Shown here piece after piece: positions 47,461 to 58,178 of a DNA stretch of 64,000 nucleotides. The position numbers and the translations under genes are program-made. The stretch covers positions 310,001 to 374,000 of the forward strand of contig JADKGI010000001.1 of assembly GCA_016722285.1 (NCBI GenBank), written 5' to 3'. Position 1 is the first letter of the stretch. Each line of letters starts with the position of its first letter. Under the pieces are notes generated by a model. The model was not told the DNA's origin and did not search any database. It was given only the letters and a program-made list of their open reading frames with translations. The stretch is from Saprospiraceae bacterium. GTDB lineage: Bacteria > Bacteroidota > Bacteroidia > Chitinophagales > Saprospiraceae.

Positions 47461-48938
47461 ATGAAAAACATTTATATTATAATAGCCCTCACGTTTGTCG
47501 GTCAGATAATCAAGACACAAAATATTTCGGATGTTGTAAGATGGTCTTCCATTGATTATGTAGGCACAGCAAGAACCATTGGGGTTGGTAGCTCATTTGG
47601 CGCTATGGGAGGGGATTTTTCAGTTATAAATATTAATCCGGCAGGGATAGCCGATTACCGGGTTTCTGAATTTATGCTGACACCTTCATTAAGGGGTTTT
47701 AATGTAGATGCAGCGTTTGACAAAGCCATGACATCTACGCAAAATAAAAAAGGGAGCAGCTTGGGCTTGGATAATCTGGGTTTTGTTATTGCTAAAAGAC
47801 CAGGGGGAAACTGGACGAGCTCAAATTTTGCTATCGGTTACAGCCGAACCGCTGATCTTCAGAGAAATGTTTTGGTTTCCGGAAAAATAAATGGATCAAT
47901 AACAACCTATTTTGCTGAGCAGGCGAATGGTAAGGTAGTAGATGATCTGGATGATTATATTGCATATCCCGCCTACAATACCGGAGCCATATATGACTTT
48001 GATAAAGATAACTATTATGAAACGGATTTTCTTAATCCCGGACAGAAAGTATTCAGACAGCAGGAATTAATCCAGAAAGGAGGCATCAATGAACTTACCT
48101 TTGGTTGGGCCGGAGAGTATAAAAGCAACATGAATTTTGGTTTATCCGTTGGTGTCCCTTTTGCCTCTTTTGAAGAGTTAAAACTTATACTGAAAATGAT
48201 CCCAGTGATGAAATTCCGGTATTTTCATCTCTTGAATATATTGAAAGACTTAATACTTCCGGGGTAGGATTTAATTTCAAAGCAGGTTTTACGTATAAAA
48301 TTGCTAAAAAGATCAGATTGGCTGGTGCTTTTCACTCACCTACATGGTACAGATTTACAGATGACTACAGTTCCAGTATGACATATTCTTTTATAGACCA
48401 GAAACAGGAAACGTATTCATATGATTCCGGTGACGGAACATTTGAATATAAAATAACGACTCCCTGGAGAGCAATTGGAAGTCTGGGTACGACGTATCGT
48501 GTAGGAGATGTAGTAGGATTTGTAAATGCAGATATAGAACATTTAGATTATACTAATGCAAACTATAATGGCACAGCATTTAATTCCAGCCCTGAAGAAC
48601 AAAAGTGGACAAATGAGGTCAATGGCCAAATTCAAAAAAGATTGGGTTCTGCTACCAATTTGAGACTGGGAACCGAAGTAGGATATAAAAACCTCAGACT
48701 GAGGGCAGGGTATAGCTGGGAGAGAACCGCCTTCAATGCGGACGATTTTTATAACAATAAGGTATCATTCGGCATCGGATTCAGAGAAGACAATTTTTTT
48801 ATGGATCTGGGTTTCAGAGTAGCCCAGTATTCAGAAGGCTATAATCCTTATGTAGTATTGGACAGAGAACTTGATCCGCTGGCAGTCATAGATACCAAAA
48901 GGACCAGAATGGCGCTAACTCTTGGATTTAAGTTTTAG
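47461..48938 (+). CDS. OMPP1/FadL/TodX-like outer-membrane channel, one frameshift
   Basis: Outer-membrane beta-barrel, probably taking up hydrophobic compounds. As sequenced two frames (47461-48267 and 48318-48938) meet at 48183-48186, where one A is missing from AAAA. Restored, the protein has about 492 residues: signal peptide (about 1-20), then SSFGAMGGDFSVININPAG, the N-terminal hatch mark of the family, then alternating barrel strands and the ending MALTLGFKF with a C-terminal phenylalanine. Ligand unknown. Its position after proS and a low-complexity gene appears to be a Bacteroidota arrangement. Confidence 0.85.
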
Positions 48939-48946
48939 AGTAATGG

Positions 48947-49079
48947 TTTAGCTATGATCAATTTCAATCAAAAAATACGAATTTTTCGTAGATAGCGATG
49001 ATATTCACTCAAAAAGTAACATCGTCTTACAAATAATTGCTTTATTATTATGATTTGAAAGCATATACCTACACTATTA
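48947..49079. repeat. Dispersed intergenic repeat, copy 2 (long form)
   Basis: Matches copy 1 at 13997-14068 at both ends (TATGATCAATTTC and GATTTGAAAGCATATACCTA among others), with about 60 extra bases (around 48977-49034) in the middle. The extra piece contains a small hairpin, TACGAA-TTT-TTCGTA. It lies 141 bp upstream of tRNA-Val. Confidence 0.75.
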
Positions 49080-49144
49080 TGTTTTAAAAAAATAAACCAC
49101 CATTACGCGGCAAACATTTATCTGATTCAAAAATCAGAGAAATG

Positions 49145-49175
49145 TTTGCAGGAATCAAATGGAGTTGTATCTTTG
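49145..49175 (+). promoter_or_regulatory. Promoter of tRNA-Val
   Basis: A textbook Bacteroidota promoter: TTTG (49145-49148), 19 bp spacer, TATCTTTG (49168-49175). It lies 45 bp before the mature tRNA. Confidence 0.85.
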
Positions 49176-49220
49176 CGTCGCTTTTGAAGAAAGGCGTATT
49201 TTTAACATAAATCAGTATCA

Positions 49221-49295
49221 GGGAGATTAGCTCAGTTGGTTCAGAGCACCTCGTTTACACCGAGGGGGTCGGGGGTTCGAGCCCCTCATCTCCCA
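49221..49295 (+). tRNA. tRNA-Val (anticodon TAC)
   Basis: 75 bases. Acceptor GGGAGAT pairs with ATCTCCC, discriminator A. The anticodon stem CCTCG/CGAGG frames TTTACAC, giving TAC for valine. The T arm GGGGG-TTCGAGC-CCCTC has one imperfect pair. CCA is not encoded. Confidence 0.97.
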
Positions 49296-49297
49296 CA

Positions 49298-49335
49298 AAA
49301 AAGAGACGATTTGAATATTCAAATCGTCTCTTTTT
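49298..49335 (+). terminator. Terminator after tRNA-Val
   Basis: A perfect 19 bp inverted repeat (AAAAAGAGACGATTTGAAT with its complement) with a T run, directly after the tRNA. The A/T symmetry lets it act on both strands, so it may also end recA-opposed transcription. Confidence 0.85.
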
Positions 49336-49553
49336 ATTTACGTTACTATTAGTCATAGAAGTCATTTAAAAACGTAAGTTAAAATGATATGTAAGTGCTT
49401 GGAATTCAGATTGATATCACTTTTCGCCAAAGCTATGGGGATTAAATTTGATGGTGGTTTCAACCTGCCTGCCAAAGTTTTCGCGCAGGCGACTTGCATA
49501 GGGATTAACAATATGTTTTTAAATCACTTCATAGTTAAAAATAACGATATTTG

Positions 49554-50591
49554 TTATTCATCTCCGGATACTTCCGAAACTTCCGCCTGGGCAGGATGAT
49601 ATTTTTCTTTGATTTTTAATTCTATCTGGTTTGCTAATTCTGGGTTATCGGAAAAAAACTGCTTAGCCCCCTCTCTACCCTGGGCGATCTTAGTACCGTC
49701 GTAGCTAAACCAAGAGCCACTTTTCTGAATTATATCCGTTTCAACACCTAAATCCACAATTTCTCCGGTTTTAGATATGCCTGTACCAAATACAATATCA
49801 AAAGTAGCAACCCTAAATGGCGGCGCCAATTTGTTTTTTACCACTTTTACCTTGACCGGATTGCCTACTGTATTGCCGTCTTTATCTTTGATAGCCGTAC
49901 CTGATTTGCGTATATCAAGCCTGATTGATGCATAAAATTTTAGTGCATTTCCTCCGGTAGTGGTTTCAGGATTGCCAAACATAACGCCTATTTTCTCTCG
50001 AAGCTGATTTATAAAAATACAACAGCATCCGGTCTTGCCAATAGTACCTGTAAGTTTGCGCAATGCCTGGGACATAAGTCGAGCCTGAAGTCCCATTTTT
50101 GAGTCTCCCATCTCGCCTTCGATCTCACTTCTGGGCACAAGAGCAGCCACAGAGTCAATTACAATAATATCGATTGCTCCGGAGCGAATGAGATTTTCTG
50201 CTATTTCAAGTGCCTGTTCGCCGTTATCCGGTTGCGAGATGAGCAGATCTTCAGTATTAACACCCAGACTTTCTGCATAAAATCGGTCGAAAGCGTGTTC
50301 GGCATCAATAATTGCAGCTATCCCTCCTTGTTTCTGACATTCCGCAATGGCATGTATCGCAAGGGTTGTCTTACCGGAAGATTCAGGACCATAAATTTCT
50401 ACAACCCTACCTTTTGGAAGGCCATTTATACCCAGGGCTATATCCAGACCCAGTGACCCTGTTGAAATGGTTTCAACATGAACTACCTGTTTATCCCCCA
50501 GTTTCATTATCGTTCCTTTGCCGTATGCTTTGTCCAGCTTATCCATGGTAAGGGCCAGTGCCTTTAGTTTTTCATCTCTCTCTTTTGACAT
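49554..50591 (-). CDS. recA: Recombinase RecA
   Basis: ATP-dependent strand-exchange protein of homologous recombination and SOS induction. It has 345 residues. Walker A GPESSGKTT (about 69-77), Walker B IIVIDSVAAL (about 142), the loop-2 region GVMFGNPETTTGGNALKFY (about 208-226) and the polymerisation N-terminus KLKALALTMDKLDKAYGKG are intact. Monocistronic and leftward. Confidence 0.98.
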   Translation of the reverse strand: MSKERDEKLKALALTMDKLDKAYGKGTIMKLGDKQVVHVETISTGSLGLDIALGINGLPKGRVVEIYGPESSGKTTLAIHAIAECQKQGGIAAIIDAEHAFDRFYAESLGVNTEDLLISQPDNGEQALEIAENLIRSGAIDIIVIDSVAALVPRSEIEGEMGDSKMGLQARLMSQALRKLTGTIGKTGCCCIFINQLREKIGVMFGNPETTTGGNALKFYASIRLDIRKSGTAIKDKDGNTVGNPVKVKVVKNKLAPPFRVATFDIVFGTGISKTGEIVDLGVETDIIQKSGSWFSYDGTKIAQGREGAKQFFSDNPELANQIELKIKEKYHPAQAEVSEVSGDE

Positions 50592-50664
50592 GTAATTTTA
50601 CTTTAATTAATGGACAAAGATAAAACTTTTATATATATTTTTTGTGTATATAACCAATTATGAT

Positions 50665-51048
50665 TCAGAGAAATATTTGGTATAATTTTATTCCAATAAT
50701 TATGGCTGCTATACCGCTCACCAGACTTAAAAAGGTATAACCCAACCCAGGCAATAACTGACCCTTTTGCATGTAGATATAGATTTCATATGAAAATGTA
50801 GAAAATGTACTGAATCCACCACAAAATCCGGTTATAAGTAGTAAACGATAATTCTCCGTGAGCTGATGGCTGAATTGTTTTTCAATCAGGATACCGAGCA
50901 CAAAACAACTAAGAATATTGGCCAATAGCGTTCCATAAGGGAATATTACATACTCCTGACCTGTATAATTCAATTTTTGAGCAAGTGCAAATCTGCACAT
51001 ACTTCCTATTCCCCCACCTAAAAACACCCAAAGCCAGTTTATCATCAT
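50665..51048 (-). CDS. crcB: Fluoride channel CrcB/Fluc
   Basis: Four-helix membrane protein forming dual-topology dimeric channels that expel fluoride. It has 127 residues. The N-terminal GGGIGSMCRF, the helix GTLLANILSCFVLG, and the core GFCGGFSTFSTFSYE (about 75-89) with its Phe/Ser/Thr track are characteristic. The start overlaps the stop of the wecA-like gene by 4 bp (ATGA). No fluoride riboswitch is evident nearby. Confidence 0.95.
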   Translation of the reverse strand: MMINWLWVFLGGGIGSMCRFALAQKLNYTGQEYVIFPYGTLLANILSCFVLGILIEKQFSHQLTENYRLLLITGFCGGFSTFSTFSYEIYIYMQKGQLLPGLGYTFLSLVSGIAAIIIGIKLYQIFL

Positions 51049-52100
51049 TTTGATTTATTAAGATTCTTAGTGTCCGCCATTCTGGCTGCTGCCATTGACA
51101 TAACCCATGCTACTGCCAATATGAGAATCAGAAGCATAAAATTGCCCATGTTCTGGAGCATTATCGCCATAATAATAAACATGATGTTAATTAGAAAAAG
51201 CACCCCCGTGGCTTGCATATGTGAGAGACCAAGGTCTATCATAATATGATGAATATGCTTTCTGTCCGGGCTAAATGGCGATCTCTTTTCCAGAATTCTG
51301 AGTACAAAAACCCTTAGTGTATCAAATAAAGGCAAAATCATAATAGCAATTGCAATAGAAGGAGCAGACCTGAAAGTATAAGGAGAATTCATCAGATCGT
51401 TGTGCAACTCAATAAACTTAATGGCAAGTATGGAGCAGACTAATCCGAGCAGTAACGCTCCGGTGTCGCCCATAAATATCTTTGCAGGAGTGATATTATA
51501 TTTTAAAAAAGCCATTAGCGCCCCCCCTAACGAAAAAGCAACAATTGCGATTTCAATACTTCCGATCAGCAAAAACCAAACCCCTAACACCGAAGTTATT
51601 AAGAGACCCAGGCTAGCAGACAAGCCATTGATCCCATCAATGAGGTTAAATGCATTTATTATGACAATAATGGTAAAAACAGAAAGTAAAATACTGGCAA
51701 TCTCAGGAATTTCATAAATACCAAAAAAGCCATACAGGCTAGTCAGACGTATATTTGCCCTGAAAACGAGGATACTGGCGGCAAATAATTCACCAAGAAA
51801 TTTTTTGGAAGGCGACATTGGGTCAATATCATCCTTAGCTCCGATCAGAAAGATAATAATAAATGCACACAGAATATATTGTAAATCCCCGAAATAACTG
51901 AAGGGGGTCCAAAGGATAATGGAAAAAAGGGTACCTGCAAAGATGCCTATTCCTCCCAAAGATGGCGTTCTTTCCTGATGTGACTTACGATCACCAGGCT
52001 CATCAAATAAGTTCTTTTTTATAGCCAAATTAATAATAGAAGGGATAGCCAGATAGGTCAAGGCAAAAGATGTGATAAAAGCCAGGATGACATCATACAT
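51045..52100 (-). CDS. WecA/TagO-like undecaprenyl-phosphate sugar-1-phosphate transferase
   Basis: Membrane enzyme that starts surface polysaccharide synthesis by moving a sugar-1-phosphate (often GlcNAc-1-P) onto undecaprenyl phosphate. About 351 residues from the ATG at 52100; an ATG at 52124 would add eight. About ten helices. Motifs: KSHQERTPSLGGIGI (about 37), GAKDDIDPMSPSKKFLGE (about 87), NAFNLIDGINGL (about 148), FMGDTGALLLG (about 208) and the histidine-rich DRKHIHHIMIDLG (about 278), typical of WecA/TagO rather than MraY. It overlaps crcB by 4 bp. Confidence 0.88.
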   Translation of the reverse strand: MYDVILAFITSFALTYLAIPSIINLAIKKNLFDEPGDRKSHQERTPSLGGIGIFAGTLFSIILWTPFSYFGDLQYILCAFIIIFLIGAKDDIDPMSPSKKFLGELFAASILVFRANIRLTSLYGFFGIYEIPEIASILLSVFTIIVIINAFNLIDGINGLSASLGLLITSVLGVWFLLIGSIEIAIVAFSLGGALMAFLKYNITPAKIFMGDTGALLLGLVCSILAIKFIELHNDLMNSPYTFRSAPSIAIAIMILPLFDTLRVFVLRILEKRSPFSPDRKHIHHIMIDLGLSHMQATGVLFLINIMFIIMAIMLQNMGNFMLLILILAVAWVMSMAAARMADTKNLNKSK

Positions 52101-52163
52101 ACGACTTGGATATTGGCATGTCACAAATATAGATACAAAAAAGAAATTTTTGGTACGAATGCA

Positions 52164-53434
52164 CTATTCCTGAATATTTGTTTCTTCTATGATGAAACCA
52201 AGAGAAATTAAATCTCTCCAAAAGCCAGGATAGGATTTGGAAACTACATCCGGATCATTGATTTGCACCGGAAAGATTAAACCCAAAGGAGCAAAACTCA
52301 TCGCCATTCTGTGATCATGGTATGTGTCTATGAATGGAGTTCCATGTTCAGCCAGGCTTTTGCCTTCCTGAAGATAATATTCTGTTCCGCTTTTCTGCGA
52401 GAATTTAGAAGGCATTTTATTTAAAAAGACACCCATTTTTTCGTGTTCTTTTTTAAGTGCTGAGATCCTGTCTGTCTCTTTAATTTTTAATGTCTGCAAT
52501 CCTGAATATAATATGCTGCATCCTTTTCCGGCGCATAACACAGAAATGCTTTGGGCTATATCCGGAACCTTGATAAAATTGTATTCAAAGAACTCAGGAA
52601 AAGAAGAATTATCTTTTTCAGGATAGTAATCTGATAATCACCAAATATAGAATCCAAACCCAACTCTGCACATATCTTTACAATGTTGGCATCTCCCTGC
52701 AAGCTATTCTTATGCAGGCCTTTAAGTGTAATTTCTGCCGAATGGCTTAGTCCCGCTATAGTGTAAAAATATGAGGCTGCAGACCAATCGGCTTCAACAT
52801 GATAGGATTTTGGAATATATTTTTGTGGCCTGATGATTAGTTTCTGTCCTTCCCAAATTGTACTCACACCAAAATAGGACATAATATTGATGGTCATTTC
52901 AATATATGGTCTGGACACTATATCTCCCTCCAGATTCATAATAAGGCCGTCAGGTAATGTGGGACCAATCATCAGTAAAGCTGAAATATATTGCGAGCTT
53001 ATGTTGGCTGGTAATGATATCTCACTTTTATGGCTTGGGGTAGGGCTGTTGATTTTTAGAGGGGGGTATCCTTCATTTTCGAGATATTCTATATTAGCTC
53101 CAATTATATTTAATGCATCAACCAAAGCCTTAACGGGTCGTTGTTTCATTCTTTCAGAACCGGTTAATATTTGACTTCCCTCCCGGGTAGATAGATAAGC
53201 TGTGAGGAAGCGAAAGGTAGTACCGGCATGATGGGCATCCAGCAAGTCTTCATTCGAATTCAGAAGCTGTTGCATGGATATGCTGTCGTCACTATCGGAA
53301 AGATTGTAAATGTCAAACGACTCTTCACACAATGCCTGGATTAGTAAAACCCTGTTGGAAATACTTTTTGAGCCACTTAGAGTGATTTCGCCTTTAATGT
53401 CTTTCGAAGGACAAAGTACACGAAATGATTTCAT
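52164..53434 (-). CDS. aroA: 3-phosphoshikimate 1-carboxyvinyltransferase (EPSP synthase), one frameshift
   Basis: Sixth step of the shikimate pathway: joins PEP to shikimate-3-phosphate. The first frame (53434-52556) stops after FGDYQITILKK; the second resumes before SVLCAGKGC. One base is missing at about 52612-52619 (AAAAAG on the minus strand); restoring it gives an uninterrupted product of about 423 residues. Signatures: LSGSKSISNRVLL (about 20), AGTTFRFLTAYLS (about 64), and the C-terminal LKIKETDRISALKKE and HDHRMAMSFA. It lies upstream of the wecA-like gene on the same strand. Confidence 0.93.
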
Positions 53435-53502
53435 ATCAATAAAAATATCGGCAAAGATAGAATTATTGTCATCTAAACAAACCTATACGATATTGAAAGA
53501 TA

Positions 53503-55033
53503 TTACAAATCAAACTTTATACCTTGTGCCAATGGTAGATTTGCACTATAGTTGATGGTGTTTGTTTGTCTCCGCATATATGCCTTCCAGCTATCAGATC
53601 CGGACTCCCTGACCGCCTCCTGTTTCTTTTTCTCCTCCAAAAGCTCCGCCAATTTCAGCGCCACTTGTACCAATATTGACATTTGCAATACCACAGTCTG
53701 AGCCAGAACTGGAAAGAAAACTTTCAGCTTCACGCAGGTTAGTCGTCATAATAGCGGATGACAATCCCTGAGGGACTGCATTTTGTATGGTAATGGCATT
53801 TGCAACGCCACCTTTGTATTTCAACAGATATAGTATTGGGGCAAAAGTCTCATGCTGCACAATGGGTAAACTGTTTTCGGCTTCGATGATACACGGTTTT
53901 ACATAGCATCCGCTTTCGTACTCTTTTCCTTTCAGTACGCCTCCCTCTACCAAAACAGTAGCACCTTGATCCACCGCAGATTCCAAAGCCAGCAAATAGT
54001 TGTTGACAGCTGTTTTATCGATAAGAGGTCCGACATGATTTTTACTGTTCAAAGGATTTCCTATTTTCAGTTGAGTATATGCTTTTGTAAGCTTTGATTT
54101 TACGTCATTATACAAATTTTCGTGTACAATCAATCTTCTGGTAGATGTGCAACGTTGTCCGCAAGTCCCTACCGCTCCGAACAAGGCCCCGGTCAAGACC
54201 AGATTGAGGTCGGCAGAATCAGTGACTATAATGGCATTGTTACCCCCCAACTCAAGGAGACTTCTTCCTAATCTTTCGGCAACCGCTGTTCCAACTATTT
54301 TACCCATGCGGGTGCTTCCGGTAGCAGATATGAGAGGTACTCTACTGTCGTGAGTCATCCATTCACCCACTTTATAATCACCGGTGATGATACAGCTCAC
54401 GCCTTCCGGAACTTTATTAGCCTTCAGGACTTTATGCAATATATTCTGGCATGCAACAGCACAAAGGGGTGTTTTTTCACTTGCTTTCCAGATACACACA
54501 TCGCCACAAACCATTGCGATCATCGCATTCCATGACCAGACGGCTACCGGAAAATTAAATGCTGAGATAATACCAACTATTCCAAGTGGGTGCCATTGCT
54601 CGTACATTCTATGCAACGGTCTCTCAGAATGCATACTCAAACCATAAAGTTGTCTTGACAATCCTACTGCAAAATCGCAAATGTCAATCATTTCCTGGAC
54701 TTCCCCCAGTCCTTCCTGGAGAGATTTGCCCATTTCATACGAGACTAACTGACCAAGCGATTCTTTATATTTACGGAGTTCCATGCCGTATTGGCGCACG
54801 ATTTCTCCTCGCTTCGGTGCCGGAAAAAGTCTCCACTCTGCAAAAGCCTTTTGAGCGGTATTGACCACTTTTTCATAGTCTTTTTTTGAAGTAACGCTGA
54901 CACTTCCAATGAGTTTGCCATCGACTGGCGAAAAGGATTCTATATAAGTATCGGATTTTAGGGCCTTCAATCCTGTCCAGGTACCTTCATTTTTTTTATG
55001 CAGGTCCAGATTTTTTAAAAAAGATGTCTTCAT
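53503..55033 (-). CDS. Aldehyde dehydrogenase, ALDH7-like, one frameshift near the C-terminus
   Basis: NAD-dependent aldehyde dehydrogenase resembling antiquitin/alpha-aminoadipate semialdehyde dehydrogenase. Motifs: AFNFPVAVWSWN (about 155-166), the cofactor loop SATGSTRMGKIVG, the catalytic glutamate in LELGGNNAI (about 265) and cysteine in GTCGQRCTSTRR (about 300). The frame stops at 53594 after GGGQGVRI. Removing one base at about 53607-53612 restores ESGSDSWKAYMRRQTNTINYS and LPLAQGIKFDL to 53503, the ALDH7 ending. The product is about 509 residues. It may act in lysine catabolism; not certain. Confidence 0.9.
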
Positions 55034-55312
55034 TTTGGTTATCAGGTTTTTATATTATTTAAAGGTTGTGATGTTTGTTTTCATATCGTTGCTTAGTTAT
55101 ATTCTAATTTACAACAGTAGTGCAAAAGTAAGAATTTTGTTTCAATCATTGATGATTGTTGCTATTGGATGATAAAAGATGTTTCGCTTTTGTATCGATT
55201 CAGAGACAATGGAAAAATTGTGATGAGAAAGGCTATAATAGAAAATACTTTTGAATAATGATATAAAAATTCGGGAATGCCGTCTCTTCCTATTCATCAA
55301 ATGCAATAGTCA

Positions 55313-55852
55313 TTACTCTGCAAAAACATTACTCCAGTCAGGTGTAAACAGGCAATCTTCCATCAAAGACAGGAGTGCATTCGGGTCGCTTACAAGTTCG
55401 TATTTTTTTGCTCCATTCAGCCCGTAAATCTCCACTGATTCAGCTTCAGGATCGATTATAATGTAGTAAGGTATTAAGAATGTTTCATACAACTGAAATT
55501 TGGTATATCTGTCTTTCATCTCTGATGAAGGAGAAAGTATCTCAACTACTAATGCAGGCGGGAAGTCCAGAAATTGTTTCATAATGGGCTTGCAAACTAT
55601 CAATATGTCGGGATTGACTACTGTATGTTCGTTGATTTTGAGATCTATCGGTTGATAAACCTGACATTGGCATTTGTCATTCTTAGTTAAAGTATTCAAA
55701 AATAAACTGTGTATTCTGCCCGCCAATCTCTGATGTCTTGGGCTTGGCATCGGACTCATGGCGTATGGTATGCCATGTATAATCTCCCATCTTCCTTCCC
55801 AAAGAAGATAGTCTTCATAAGTATAATTCGGCAAAACTTGGTAAGCACTCAT
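55313..55852 (-). CDS. Uma2-family (DUF820) putative endonuclease-fold protein
   Basis: 179 residues of the Uma2 family, which has a PD-(D/E)XK nuclease-like fold. Marks: YTYEDYLLWEG, WEIIHGIPYAMSPMPSPRHQ (about 22-41), the acidic VVNPDILIV (about 96-104), ALVVEILSPSS (about 115-125) and YYIIIDPEAESVEIY. Such genes are usually solitary and numerous in Bacteroidota and cyanobacteria; whether they cut DNA is uncertain. Flanked by gene-poor DNA. Confidence 0.85.
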   Translation of the reverse strand: MSAYQVLPNYTYEDYLLWEGRWEIIHGIPYAMSPMPSPRHQRLAGRIHSLFLNTLTKNDKCQCQVYQPIDLKINEHTVVNPDILIVCKPIMKQFLDFPPALVVEILSPSSEMKDRYTKFQLYETFLIPYYIIIDPEAESVEIYGLNGAKKYELVSDPNALLSLMEDCLFTPDWSNVFAE

Positions 55853-56374
55853 AATAAAGGGTCAAGCGAAATACAAATATAATCCAAAAATTATAAAAAA
55901 GACATTAATAGCCATTCAATTAAACTTTGAAAATAAGTATTTTAATCCTTATTTACTTGTAAATTTTAACTTTAGTTGAACGAAATTAAGCTATTCAAAA
56001 AAACTTGATATCTTTGAAAACACTTTCGAAAATCATTATGTCAAACAAGAAACAAAATATCCTCAAAATTACAACAATCTATTTCTGTCATGGAGCTTAT
56101 TTCTTCATATGCTATCTCTGGTTTTTGAACTCAACAATGTTAAAATGCTCTGGACATTAGAAAATACGGATAAATTAAGCAATCTCAATCCAATATTCAA
56201 AAATATTATAATCAATGTTCTTCTCTGATTCCAATATCTTGATGGTTAAAGAATCCCCTCAAATATATTAGAAGTAACAAACTGTGACCAGTTCAGTCCG
56301 ATATTGACGATTAAGAACATTAGAAATCCGTCTTTAGCCGGACAGGTTTATATATTTTCTCAACCTGAATGAAG
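55853..56374. other. Intergenic region with no recognised gene
   Basis: About 520 bp between the Uma2 gene and the end of ftcD. A short 38-codon frame starts at 56038 (MSNKKQNILKITT) but has no recognised homology or neighbours. No terminator or repeat is evident. Confidence 0.5.
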
Positions 56375-58057
56375 CTAGACTATCAACTTCTCCACCATCG
56401 CTATTATCTCTCGTTCAGCTACTTTTGCCCGATTAAGCATATCCTCCGCTTTGGTAAGCACATCGGCTACAAAAGCCTTATCATCAAATCCACTACAATT
56501 GATCCTTACATTAAGAGCCGCCCCTTCTATCGCCGTACGGACGCATAAAGCACCTACACCTGCGTCTGATACTGAGCTCGGATTTCCTTTTTCTGCCATT
56601 TCTCTCAGAATTTCCATTGACTTAAAGGCTACCTTCATGACTTCAAGCGGTATATTGATGGCTCCGATTGTGGCATGATGCAAAGCTAATTTGCGGGCAT
56701 CTTTTTCTGAAGCACTAACTTTAGGCATTTTTAATGCATCCATGATCTTATTGAAAGCAATGGTATCTGCATCCACAAGATCCAGTAAATCGTTCTTTAA
56801 TTGCTGGCCTTCTTCGGCTTTTGACGAAAAGAAATCTATCTTATCTTCCCACCCTGATTTTTGAGCACTTAGATTTGCTACCATAGTTCCGAGGGAGACG
56901 CCAAGTGCACCAACATAGGCTGAAATACTTCCTCCTCCGGGAGCCGGGCTCTCAGATGCTGTTTCATTAGCGAATGATATAAGGGATTTTTGAACTAATG
57001 GTTTTGCAGTTTTATCTTCCAGGAGATATTCGATAACTTTTTTAAATGGATCAAAGGGGGTTAATTCGTCAAGACCCAGAGATTTTATGGCGATATGGAT
57101 TATTTCAAGGTCAGAGACACCGACAGATCTTTTTTGTTTTTTGAGAAAATATTTTCCGGCATCGATCAGAACAGATTTTGGTACCAAGCCCACTAATTCT
57201 GATCCGGTAACCCGCATCCCTCTTTTCCCGGCGCAGGTGCAACAGGCATCAAAAGCAATATGCAGTGGTGTCTCATTGATATTGGTCAGATTCATAGAAA
57301 TCTGGGCAATGCCGTACTCGTCGATATACCACCCTATCGCTTTCACATACTTGCATTTTCCGGGTATTCTGACGGGGATTCCATCAGAATCAAGGATATT
57401 CCTGCCTTTGTCATCGGCCTTAATTCTTCCGTTTTCCCGAACATCGAAAGCGACTGAATTGGCTCGCCGCACGGATGTAGTATTAAGATTGACATTATAA
57501 GCTACCAAAAAGTCCCGCGCCCCAATAACTGTTGCCCCGGAGGATACATTAAAAATATTAGTACCATAATCGGGATACCATGAAGGATCTTTCAGTTTTG
57601 AAGCGAGACCTTCGTACTCTCCCGCCCGGATATTTGCGAGATTTTGTCTTTCAGGTATAATGGCGGAGGATTCGTACATGAAGACCGGAATATTGATTTC
57701 TTCCCCCACTCTTTTGCCGAGTTTGTGTGCGTACTCTGATGTTTCAGCCATGCTGATGCCAGAGACCGGTATCAAAGGACATACATCTGTGGCACCCATC
57801 CGTGGATGTTTGCCAGTATGTTTGGTCATTTCAATGACTTCGGATGCTTTTTTAATAGCCCAAAAAGCGGCTTCAATGACCGCTTCAGGATGGCCTACGA
57901 AAGTTACAACCGTTCTGTTGGTCGCTTTACCTGGATCTACATCCAGCAACCTGACCCCATCAATTTTTTCAATTTCATCCGTTATTTGTTTGATTTTCGT
58001 CTTATCCTGACCTTCGCTAAAGTTTGGCACACATTCTATCAAAGCAAACTGATTCAT
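56375..58057 (-). CDS. ftcD: Bifunctional glutamate formiminotransferase / formiminotetrahydrofolate cyclodeaminase
   Basis: Moves the formimino group from formiminoglutamate to tetrahydrofolate and deaminates it to methenyl-THF, ending one histidine degradation route. I start at the ATG at 58057 (MNQFALIECVPNFSEG), 560 residues, rather than the ATG at 58090. The formiminotransferase domain covers about 1-320, with the active-site HTGKHPRMGATDVCP (about 79-93). The cyclodeaminase domain covers about 350-550, with SPAPGGGSISAYVGAL and LSAQKSGWEDK. hutI is at 10.5 kb. Confidence 0.94.
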   Translation of the reverse strand: MNQFALIECVPNFSEGQDKTKIKQITDEIEKIDGVRLLDVDPGKATNRTVVTFVGHPEAVIEAAFWAIKKASEVIEMTKHTGKHPRMGATDVCPLIPVSGISMAETSEYAHKLGKRVGEEINIPVFMYESSAIIPERQNLANIRAGEYEGLASKLKDPSWYPDYGTNIFNVSSGATVIGARDFLVAYNVNLNTTSVRRANSVAFDVRENGRIKADDKGRNILDSDGIPVRIPGKCKYVKAIGWYIDEYGIAQISMNLTNINETPLHIAFDACCTCAGKRGMRVTGSELVGLVPKSVLIDAGKYFLKKQKRSVGVSDLEIIHIAIKSLGLDELTPFDPFKKVIEYLLEDKTAKPLVQKSLISFANETASESPAPGGGSISAYVGALGVSLGTMVANLSAQKSGWEDKIDFFSSKAEEGQQLKNDLLDLVDADTIAFNKIMDALKMPKVSASEKDARKLALHHATIGAINIPLEVMKVAFKSMEILREMAEKGNPSSVSDAGVGALCVRTAIEGAALNVRINCSGFDDKAFVADVLTKAEDMLNRAKVAEREIIAMVEKLIV

Positions 58058-58151
58058 TTTATTTTCATTTGGTGGTGCAAAATTATACAATAATGATTTA
58101 AAACTTAGTGAATATCATATAAATCAAATCCCATTCTAATGATTAAAGTAC

Positions 58152-58159
58152 TATATTTG
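58152..58159 (+). promoter_or_regulatory. -7 promoter element (TATATTTG)
   Basis: TATATTTG matches TAnnTTTG. Transcription would start about 58165, so the ATG at 58179 is more plausible than the one at 58167 for the next gene. Confidence 0.55.
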
Positions 58160-58178
58160 TTTTTTAATGAGGATAGTT

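Noticed and set aside
49384..49599. 71-residue plus-strand open frame overlapping recA's 3' end
   Set aside because: It runs antisense into the recA coding sequence and has no recognisable features.
56038..56154. 38-codon frame starting MSNKKQNIL in the Uma2-ftcD gap
   Set aside because: Short, with no homology, promoter or conserved neighbour.
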